Assembly: GCA_002049455.2 (NCBI GenBank)
Contig: KV918863.1
Coordinates: 124,001 to 188,000, forward strand
Origin: Porphyra umbilicalis
Lineage: Eukaryota > Rhodophyta > Bangiophyceae > Bangiales > Bangiaceae
Direction of reading: 5' to 3'
Length of the DNA: 64,000 nucleotides
Notes under the pieces: model-generated
What the model was told of the DNA's origin: nothing
Databases searched by the model: none
The model's input: the letters and a program-made list of their open reading frames with translations, nothing else
In this document: in pieces, positions 33,559 to 42,776 of the stretch
How positions within the stretch are numbered: the stretch's first letter is position 1
How the letters are laid out: each line of letters starts with the position of its first letter
Made by a program: the position numbers and the translations under genes

Positions 33559-35137
33559 TCTCCAAGGCCTTCAGTGGCCCCCCACGTCGGGGGGCCAGGC
33601 CCATCGGCCAATTTGGCTGTTCTGCCAGTGGCGCGCGTGCCAGGCGTCACACGTCCCGTGTCGATGATCAGAGCGCGGACCCGGGCCCGTCGCCCACTTC
33701 AGCTGACAGCCCAGTGCGAGCAGGACAGAGACCAGTAGATCTCGTCGTCCGCGCCATTTCGAAACGATGGCAAGTCCATTGCGAAATCATCGGGAATCGC
33801 AGCATCTTTTGACCCTATCTTGATCCCTGAACGATGGCCCGACGGTCCAGATCAAAGGCCCGTTCTGGATCGTTCGAGGTCCTATGATCAGATTTGTGAC
33901 GATCAGAACGCAGATGTCGACCGGACGCCGGCGTCGTTGATTCGGACCACGTCGCCGCCGCGATCCTCAGACCCCCCACCCCCACCCACCGACGACGCCG
34001 CCGCCGCCGCGGCTGCGGCCGCCACGTCCCCCCCACCCCGCCCCCCCGCCGCCCCGCCCCCCCCGCCCCCCCCCCCCCCCTGTTCCGATCACTTCTGTTT
34101 CTCCTCTCTTCTTCCTTTTTTTTTTTTTGCTCTCTTTTTCTCCTGTCGTCTGCCTTGTTCTCCAATCTGTCCCTGTGTCGTTGAGATAAATACATACTGT
34201 TGCTCTTTCTTGTCGCCTCTGCCACTGCCGCCCCCGTCGATCTGCCTTGTTGGTGCTGATCACCGCCGGTGGCTCCCTTGCGGTTTTTTTTTTTTTTCTT
34301 GTAGGGGGAATAGAGGTCACGGCGGTGGGTTTGTGGCCTCTGTGTTGGAGGCAGCTTGTCCCTTCGCGACTTGAAACCACTGTGGACGGGCGAGAAGACC
34401 TGATGCCGACAACAAAGAGGTGCAATAGACTGCATCGACCGCAACCTCAGTCCTGCAGCGCAGAAGAAAGACCAAGACATAGAAGAACAGGAGCAGCGTG
34501 CATTGATTTCCACCACACAGAGGTACAGCCAAAAGAACAAGGCAGATGACGGAAGAAAAAGAGAGCAAAAAAAAAGAATGCAAGAAGAGAGGAGAAACAG
34601 AAGTGATCGGAACAGGGGGGGGGGGGGGGCGGGGGGCGGCGGGGCGGCGGGGGGGCGGGGTGGGGGGGACGTGGCGGCCGCAGCCGCGGCGGCGGCGGCG
34701 TCGTCGGTGGGTGGGGGTGGGGGGTCTGAGGATCGCGGCGGCGACGTGGTCCGAATCAACGACGCCGGCGTCCGGTCGACATCTGCGTTCTGATCGTCAC
34801 AAATCTGATCATAGGACCTCGAACGATCCAGAACGGGCCTTTGATCTGGACCGTCGGGCCATCGTTCAGGGATCAAGATAGGGTCAAAAGATGCTGCGAT
34901 TCCCGATGATTTCGCAATGGACTTGCCATCGTTTCGAAATGGCGCGGACGACGAGATCTACTGGTCTCTGTCCTGCTCGCACTGGGCTGTCAGCTGAAGT
35001 GGGCGACGGGCCCGGGTCCGCGCTCTGATCATCGACACGGGACGTGTGACGCCTGTCACACGCGCCACTGGCAGAACAGCCAAATTGGCCGATAAGCCTG
35101 GCCCCCCGACGTGGGGGGCCACTGAAGGACCTGGAGA
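33559..35137. mobile_element. Foldback-type element, ~630-bp inverted arms
   Basis: The left arm (33559 to about 34190) and the right arm (about 34510 to 35137) are inverted copies, nearly identical at their outer parts and diverging toward a ~320-bp loop. Each arm begins TCTCCA, then a 21-bp near-palindrome of GGCCCCCC and GGGGGGCC around ACGTC, and includes a poly-C/poly-G tract. Translating either arm inward gives the same first ~75 residues. It has no transposase and no clear target duplication, which leaves the exact edges uncertain by a few bases. It fits the foldback class of non-autonomous DNA transposons. Confidence 0.85.
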
Positions 35138-35722
35138 AGTCATTGCTGTTTTTTGCTGCCTTGTGTGTCCATCCAGCTTGCGTATGATGAGCCCATTTTG
35201 AAAAAGGAGACGGGTTCCAACGGAACAATCCCACTGAGTCGTAACCTGCCTCCCTGCTGCGTGTGAGCCGGTATCAAGTGGGGCATTTTTTGCAGGGCCC
35301 GTTCTCAATAGCGGTACTCTGGCGATCTCTCATTGGTCCACCACATCAACGAGAATGTGGGCATTGCCTTGTGGACTCTTGCGCCAATGAGAGCGCAGGG
35401 CCGGAGGATGTATCGAAGGAACAATTTGCTGCCCTGCGTGATAGTGCCCAACACGTGCGAACGTGGGCGACATTCTGGCGCCACGCGTGCAATGGACCTG
35501 CCACGAACTCCGAAATCCGGTGCAGCTTCAGCTGTCTCGGAAATTCTGTTTCAGAAATCCCATGTCCCTCTTGAGCAGGTCCCTCAGGCCCACCAGGCCT
35601 CCGCTGTAATCGTGGATTGGTCATGTTCGAGGGAGTTTCAAGAGCGCCTGTCTAAAAGAGACAGCATTGGAGAGTAAAAGAGGCACATGTGAGATGTCGA
35701 TGGAACTATTGGTCCCGCGGGT
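35138..35722. other. Spacer between foldback element and JmjC-region gene
   Basis: No motif-bearing ORF. It precedes the long plus-strand frame and may contain its 5' exons or promoter. Confidence 0.3.
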
Positions 35723-38700
35723 GTGCGGTTTTTTGTGGAACGACTGTACGTGCCAAAACCTGGCGCACATGTGTATGCAGCAAATCCACGCGCTCCAGCA
35801 TGCTCGATGGTTGCAGCACCAGGGCAGTGGCACGCACCCGACGTTGAGCCCCACGCCTCGCGCCCTGGAGACGGGCAGCTGCATGGAATTGCCGGACCTT
35901 GGGAGCAGCACACCGGTGATCGTGATGGACGGGGTGGCGTACACGGCACCGTGGACGGGCGCGCTGGCAGAGACGACTGGACCAGACGGAGAGCGGGACC
36001 TTCATGTACTGCTCCGCTGAATGCCAACGACGTGTCGTCCCGTGACGAGATACCCGCGCCTGCACTTAACACAATGCCTGAGCCTCGTTCTGCTCGCCGC
36101 GCGGAGCCGGGGACGACTGATCGTGTCGGCAGGTCGGGACACCCACCTCGGAAGCAACCACCTCTGGACTGGGCGTTTTCCACTGCAGTGTTAAAGGCTC
36201 CAACGTTGCCTGCCACAGAGCCTTATCAGTCTGCTCGGCCGCGCAGGAGCAAGTCTAGGGCTCCTTCGACGCGCTCGCCTTCAAGCAGAAGAGGTCGCCC
36301 ACTGCACAATGCCAACAACACGTCGAACAAAAAGCGGCGGACGTTGCCAGCGGAAGGACATGACGATGCAGAGCTGCCCGTTTCGTTGAGGTATGGCAGC
36401 GGGTCTGTCGGAAGCCGGGGTTCGGGTCCGCCAGGTCGATGCAAGAGTGGCACAGGCGCGTCGGCTCGAACTCGAATTGATGTTCGTGCTGCTCGCCCGG
36501 TGAGTACCGAAGACGGACGTCCTGAAGCCACTCATAACGTACGTACCGGACCATTGCTGCCGCCTCGTCGTCTCACTCCTCCCCTGGACCCACCATTTAG
36601 CTTTCCACCGGGCGCTGTCGGACGATCGGTTCTTGTGGCAGAGGACCTCGTCGGGGTATCAACGGGGACCGAGCTGGCCGGGAGGACGCAGCCGCTTGTC
36701 GATGCGCTGCTGCTGTGGTTGCAGAGCAAGGTATCAAACCCGGCCTCGCCCAAGTATGCCACAGCAGTTCTGAGCTCGTTTTTGTCGGACATTTTTTGCT
36801 GCAGGCGCCCCTGCTCGCGGTCTTTATCTCCGCATGACGTGGACACAGGCGGTCGAACAACGGACGCTGCCAGGGCGCTAGTTGCCGCCGGTGGATTACG
36901 CACGAGGACACTGGTCGTGCCCATTCTTGAGGGCAAGGAGTGGTGCGCGCTCGTCATGCTGGGATTTCCCGAGGCTCTCAACAGCCACATGCTCGAAGCC
37001 AGGAGGTGCCGCACGGGTACGCAGCAGTGAGCAACGCAGCCAGCTCTCCTCGGCATAGTCTCTGACGCGGCGTCTCGGGGCGCGGGTCTCCGTTGCCAGT
37101 CCGTGCGGCGTCTGCAAGACGTTGTTACGGTTGTGTCGTGCCTCGCGCACGGGCTGCCCACGACAACGGCGTCTTTGCAGTCGCGAAGGCACGTTGTTCG
37201 GACGCTGCTCACCCCCATTGACCTTGGTGATGGGGCTTGGGAAATGGATCTGCATTTGACTGGCTCGACGATGCTGGCGCATGTCTTCTTTCTACTATCC
37301 ACTGCAGAAGAGCACAAGGTCTCTCTCATGCACGGAGGAAGGGAGGAATGGGATAGTGTGTTGACCGCAAGGGGTATGCAGGAGTACACGCGCGGCCTTC
37401 TCCTTGCTCATCGCCACGGGCCCGCATCGTCCATCCTGACAATGCAGGGGTATTTGCTGCTCTGTTGGAGCGGCCCGTCCAGACAACGCAACCAAGAGCA
37501 CGATTCGTTCGCGGACCACCTACCTGACGGCGACAACGGTCAGGGATGAGGTAGGAGTGCACGCCGCCGGGCCACCGCTGCGGAGCCTGGCCGCGCGATG
37601 TGCCGCAGCCCCCTCGACGGGGCGGGCAACAACCGCGGTGACGACGACGACAGCGATGGGCAGGGAAAGCACGATTGGGACGAAGGTACGGTGGGCGGTG
37701 GGGGACGACGCGTAGACAATGCCGACAATGCTGAGTCGGGCGAAGCGTCTGGCAGTCGCAGCCGTGACGGCCACGGACACGGCTCTGCTGGCGCGCGCCG
37801 GAGGAGCTCCTCCGACGGGAGTGGTGGTTCGTATCCTGAGCGGCTGCAACGCGCCGCTGACGCCAATGCCGTCTCTGACAGCGACAGAGTTGGGCCGCTG
37901 GCAGGCCACTTCGTGGCGGGTCGCTCTCCTCGTGTGGCCATGACGCGTGGACGAGTCAGACAGCCCCGCACAGGTGGTGAGACAGTCGTTCCTATGAGCA
38001 GGGGAGAGTATGTTGCAGCCCTGTTTCGCGCGGCTGACGCGTCCAAGATACTCGACTCACGGGTGGGGCGCTTACAAGCCGCTGTGGACGTCGCTGCCGA
38101 ACGAAACTTGAGTAACCAGGCGGCGCAGCGTCAAGACAAAGATGACAAAATTGCTGGCGCGCCCCGGCCGAGTGGACGTGGTTCATCATCGTATGCAGCA
38201 CGCACGCAAACGCCACCGACACGCCGCGCTCGCCTCGGTCGACGGCCGTCAGCTAGAAGCAACCCCCGACGCTGTCAGGCGAGCCCGGACAGCTGCAGCA
38301 GCACGGATTTAGTTTTGGACGCTCCGCAGCACGAACAAGATGTCTGTCGCGGTCGTGGAGGCACCGCAAGAGGGGGCAGGGGAGGTGGCAGGATTGGTTT
38401 AAGCGCTCCTGCACCAGCTCGGCCACCTCACAGTGTGTCACGCTCACAGAGGCATTCTGCCGGTGTCATGTTGCAGATTCATGGAGGGGGCAGCGCGCAG
38501 CAAGAGCGAGTCGGGGCAGGTGGCAACGTCCCTGGCGTGGGTGGGGAACGCGCGGAAGCGGGACCAGGGGTCGGCCTCGAAGGCGGCGGCGGTGGCAATG
38601 GAGATGGACGTGGTCGCCGCATAGTGCATGCGCAGATGCGCGGCGGGCGGCACGGACTGCGCGCCAGAGCGGCGTCAGCCGCGGCGGGTGCTGCGGCCGT

Positions 38701-40486
38701 GGAGGTGGCCGCTGACGCGAAGACGGCCGCTGACGCGACGGCGCTCATGGACGGACCAACACAGCGATGCGTGGCTCGCTCGGATCCCATCATTCACGTG
38801 GACGACTTGCCGCCCGACGGCCTTCCGTACTTAATTCGTAAGCACTCTCGGCAAGTGGAAGAGTTTGGAGCTGTAATTTTTCGTGTAAGTTCATCAATCC
38901 GGCCGCAATTGAGCTCCGTCCCAAAACTTGCAAAGGTACAAGTTCAACACCAAACTTTCCCCATGATCCCAACTGTGGTGAGCAAAATTCAACGCGACGC
39001 AGATGCATCCGGCTTTCATGAGCAATGCCATGACGATGCGGATCCCTTAGCGGGCATTCTTCCCGATTGCGCTAAGCGAGAGGTGTCGAGGACTAGCTAC
39101 GAAGCCAGCTGCAAGGCTAGTGCCGCCGAGCTGCTGATGCAGTTCCCTGACTTTTGAGAAGAGCGCTTCCTGCTCAGCGTGAACGACCCGTCGGTGTTTC
39201 CTGTGCGCACTAATGATCGATCTTCAGCGCGCAGCGGCAGCCGGGTCAGGCTGTCTGCGGCGCCGTTGGTCAAGGTCAGCATTCCTTATCGGAACGACAT
39301 AGTTCCTTCCAGGAGTGATGGGCTCGGTAGAAGCGCTGGGGATCCCGACGCTGCGCCAACTGGAACGTGTCGGTCCCGCAGAGACCGCCTGGACAGTCCT
39401 AGAACGATCAATCGCGTCGGAATGTCTCGCTGCTTATCCACCCACGAGGGCATGACGACCAATATGCTATTCAAGGGAACACTTGGGTCAATGCTCCCTC
39501 TGTACATGGAGGACAGCAACCTGCTTTCTTTGTCCTTCCTCCAGGAAGGAGCCCCAAAACTTTGGTGGGTAGCTCCTCCGGACCAGGTCTGCAACATGTT
39601 CGACGTGCTGCTTCGGTGCCTGCACCCACTCGTGCTCGCTGTCGTCGGGCGGAATATCCGCAATTTCTGGGCAACGAAGCGTGCGTACTGTTCACCCCAA
39701 GTCTTGCTAGACAACGGCGTGAAGATGTCGCTGGTGCGTCAGGAAGTCGGTGACTATGTCCTGACAGCTGCAGGTGCCCCACACATGGGCCTCAACCTCG
39801 GCGCCAACGTAGCGTCGGCCGTCAATTACACGTGTTTGGCATGGTTTGGGCGCGCTGTTGAATACATGGAGCAAGCTTATTTGGAGCTTCGGTATGTCCC
39901 CTTTCCTTTTTAGAAGCTTCTTGTACTCTCGAGCGAGCTGCTAGCTGATAGAAAGTGGTGGTTTGGTATTGCAAGCTCAATTGCAGCCTGCGACCCTGCG
40001 CTTTTTGTCCGCGATGTCAATGTGCTTATCGCGTACCTGGAGCAGTATTTGCTCGAGAACGAACGCTTTTTCAGCGTACAAGGGGCAGGCTGCGAGGCGA
40101 CGGCCGTCGATAGCGTCAGCCCGGAGGTGAAGGCCTTCAGGGCGGCGGACACGGTCCGGGAGGCTGATGTCAATGACGGTCTGCGCGTGGACCTCTCTGG
40201 AGATGGGTACACGTGTTCAACGTGCTACGCTGTCTACTGGCTGTCCGTAATAGTCTGCCCGACGTGCATATCGTACTTTGGAGGCGCTCCAGACGAGGCG
40301 CCTCTGTGCTGCTGGCGCTGCGCCGAAAGCACGTATCGCTGCTGGCACGTCATACAGGAGGAGAGCAAGCCCGACCGGCCTGTGGACGGTTCGCACAAGC
40401 CCCTGGTGGTGTGGCGCCACTCCACCTCACGGGTGAGAGATCTGGTCGCCAATTTGCGCCGCCTGCTGGAGACTGTCCGCCATTGA
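35723..40486 (+). pseudogene. JmjN-JmjC-C5HC2 demethylase-like gene with a possible Ulp1-like N-terminal region; decayed
   Basis: One reading frame spans the whole interval with only four stops (TGA 37028, TGA 37547, TGA 39155, TAG 39911), and protein-like sequence runs through each. Order: basic Ser/Arg-rich leader (36074-36600); a possible Ulp1/C48-like fold (36640-37330; LVDALLLWLQSK, RTLVVPILEGKEWCALVML) without a convincing His or Cys; a low-complexity linker; JmjN-like (38800-38990); JmjC (39420-39890; GSMLPLYMEDSNL, APKLWWVAPP, NLGANVASAVNY); C5HC2-type finger (40214-40360; C-x2-C, C-x2-C, C-x2-C). KDM5-type enzymes share the JmjN-JmjC-finger order and remove methyl groups from histone lysines in the nucleus. 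Here the first iron ligand His of H-x-D/E is Tyr (TAC 39503-39505), while Glu (39509) and the distal His (39782) remain. It is probably inactive. Confidence 0.75.
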
Positions 40487-40571
40487 CTTTTGCACGTCGC
40501 GCTCTTATTTCTTTCTGAGTTTTGCTTTTTTCTGCTGCTCTTAGTCAGAGCTTTCTTCATTTGCGGGTCTT

Positions 40572-42111
40572 TCACAGCTCACTATCATTGCTGTTGTTCT
40601 TTATGATGTATATGCCCCATGCTTTTATTCCCTCACGACCTCTCAGAGGAAAGACCTGCTTGATGGACATGCCTATCCACACTTGAACGGAAAGCCCGAC
40701 TTCTTCTGAAACAAAAAACATCTTCAACTGGCTCCGCAGAACCAGCGCGACCTGCTTGACTTGCTGTGCAACAAGTATAACAAGCTCATTGGGCTCCTCT
40801 AGCACTACTTCATTGGGTTGACCCGTACCGCTGGCTGCTTGGCCAGCAGGCCGCACCCACCGTTGACAGACGAGCTTCACGACACCTTCCATGGTTGCAA
40901 TGCCTTGCACCAGAAAGTGATCCATGAAAATGCTTGGCTCGTTAACTGTCCCGTTGCGGGCAACAACGCGCGTACGGGAGGAACGCTCGAGCACACCAAC
41001 CGTGCTCCCCCGTTTGAGCCTGAGACGGCCACTAGAGCGCGCCATCCGCCAAAACTGCACAACTTCCCCGGACTTCGCGAGTGTCGGTGGGCACTGGAAC
41101 CCTACAGTCTGTGCAGCCAACTTCTTGCGGACGACCCATCCGCTGTCTGCCGGATGCGGCGGCACCGAACGGGCCCCTTGCATGTGATGCTGCACCGTCT
41201 TCAACTGTGACCCGTCTCGATTGTTGAGCCACTCGGCTGGAACGCCATTGGCCGTTGCATCTCTCAGAAAACCGTGCGAGCACGTCAACCTCTCTCCACC
41301 GCAGCATGGAGAACGCGGCTGGATCTTTGTAATTGCTGAGAAGAAGTTCTCGCTTGGAGTGTTGATGAAACTTCTCAAACAGAAACTCGCACAGTGCAGG
41401 ACTCAGCTGTACGATCGGCAGCGTGCGATACAGCAGCTCAAGTAATCGGTGGACGACAGGTCTGTCCCACTTGCCTGAGTGAGTCGCTAGTGTGCCAATG
41501 TCGCTCATGAGGATACGTCCGAGACTCTGCAGTTCAGATAGATTTGGCCTCGAGCGGACTGCCTCCTCTCCATCGGCGTCCCGTGTAGGCCTATAGAACA
41601 GCGCGTTGACAAAGCCCCTCAAAAATGACAGCGCCACTAAAGTGCTCAGAATTTCTGGCGCAGCCGTAGCTCTGGAAACGATCCCATCCAAAACAGTAGG
41701 CGCGATGTTCAGGAGCACGACATAGTCGGCCATTGAGAGCGTTGTGCCACCCATCTTTTCCGGCTCAAGAGCGGACAGGACGGTGTTGGAGGGCACGTGC
41801 GTCGCAGTTGCTCGCATACGCTCCAGGAACAGATCCCTCTGGGCGACTGAAAGGTATGTAAACGTCGAGTCCAGAAGCCGGGGAGCAAGTCCATACAGGA
41901 GGAGATGTGATGGGGCTGATATAACGTGCTCGTGAACATCGAACGACCCGGGACCTCGAGCGCCAGCAAGCAGTTTCACATGATTGCCCTCATTTTTTTA
42001 TATGCCGTTCGCGTGGAGAGCAACCTTCTTGGCCGCATCGGACGACATCAAGGAGCGGTCGATGGTTGACTCAATCACTTCTGTACGCTCTTGAATGCGA
42101 GCGTACCTCAC
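40572..42111 (-). pseudogene. Transposase-like gene, 3' part, interrupted by the gypsy insertion
   Basis: The frame enters from the gypsy edge at 42111, meets a TAA at 41998-42000 and stays protein-like to about 41270 (HLLLYGLAPRLLDSTF, then MADYVVLLNIAPTVLDG). It then has VHRLLELLYRTLPIV followed by CEFLFEKFHQHSKRELL, which I recall from uncharacterised transposon-encoded proteins, downstream of their catalytic core. A one-base shift at about 41262-41275 moves to the frame that ends at 40572 (VPAEWLNNRDGSQLKTVQHHM, EPSIFMDHFLVQG). Its stop lies only 86 bp from the end of the convergent JmjC-region gene, so the two may be one element. The 5' part, with any DDE core, should lie beyond the right end of the window. 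Confidence 0.5.
42107..42111. other. Presumed target-site duplication of the gypsy element
   Basis: CTCAC directly precedes the 3' LTR. The partner copy lies outside the window, so this is a prediction only. Confidence 0.4.
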
Positions 42112-42761
42112 TGTAGTACCACAATCTAGGGGGTTACCTCGGAAGGAGGGAAGTAACGGCCGTCTCAGCCGCTCGCGCGACACCCGCTATGGGACTCGAG
42201 GTCCGGGAAGTCGGGCCGATCGAAACGCCAAGACATCAAGACACGGTTTACTTGCCGGCGACGACGGTGCCTCCCACCGTCGTCGCCCTTCGTCCTAAAA
42301 GGGCGGAAACCGTCGCCCGGGCCCAATTTCCCCAAATGGGAATTGACCCGGGCCGTCACCAACCAATGCAGATAATTCCCTCCATGCATGTCAAGTCCCC
42401 CGAGGCGATCATTACAGACGAGGGGGAGAAACCGTCCCGCGCGCAACGCGCTGCACCCGCCGCGTGGCGCCCGGTCGGCCGTCGCCTGCCGCGCCCTCTC
42501 GGGCGCGCCAGCGCCCGCTCGGGCGCGCCAACCCGGCCTCCCGCGGGGCCCGCGTGCCGGGCGCGGCGGATCGGGTGCGCTCCCTCAAGTGGCCCGAGCC
42601 GGGCAGCGGGGCCGCCCCCTCGCCCCGCCGTCCCGCGTCGCCAACCCGTCGGCCACCACCGCCGCTGGCGTCGCCACCACGCGTCGGGGACCGACGTCCC
42701 CCGCCGTCGCCGACGTCCCCGCGGTGGCCCCCTGGCGCATAGGGGGCCCCGTAGTACTACA
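42112..42761 (-). repeat. 3' LTR of the gypsy element, 650 bp
   Basis: Its ends are TGTAGTACCAC (42112-42122) and GTAGTACTACA (42751-42761), an 11-bp inverted pair with one mismatch that closes with TG...CA. The adjoining polypurine tract fits. Two strong hairpins lie inside: GGCGACGACGGTG with CACCGTCGTCGCC (42257-42287, 5-nt loop), and a GCCCGGG/CCCGGGC pair at about 42317-42354. No second LTR is in the window, so divergence and age cannot be measured. Confidence 0.8.
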
Positions 42762-42770
42762 TCCCCTTCG
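42762..42770 (-). other. Polypurine tract of the gypsy element
   Basis: On the minus strand CCGAAGGGGA lies directly 5' of TGTAGTACTAC, the LTR start. This is the expected plus-strand primer site, and it supports both the LTR edge and the orientation. Confidence 0.75.
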
Positions 42771-42776
42771 GCTGAG

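Noticed and set aside
33815..34876. 353-codon ORF on the minus strand with a twin on the plus strand
   Set aside because: The twin start arises because both lie in the inverted arms of the foldback element. The rest is Pro/Ala and poly-T/poly-A-coded sequence.
37006..37049. A 27- or 38-nt mini-intron removing the TGA at 37028
   Set aside because: Splice-like GT and AG exist, but such lengths are not credible next to the 271-bp intron seen in this genome; nonsense mutation is simpler.
42189..42776. Upstream extension of the antisense ORF to a start at 42189
   Set aside because: This part lies in the gypsy LTR, so the ATG at 42777 just after the LTR is the better start.
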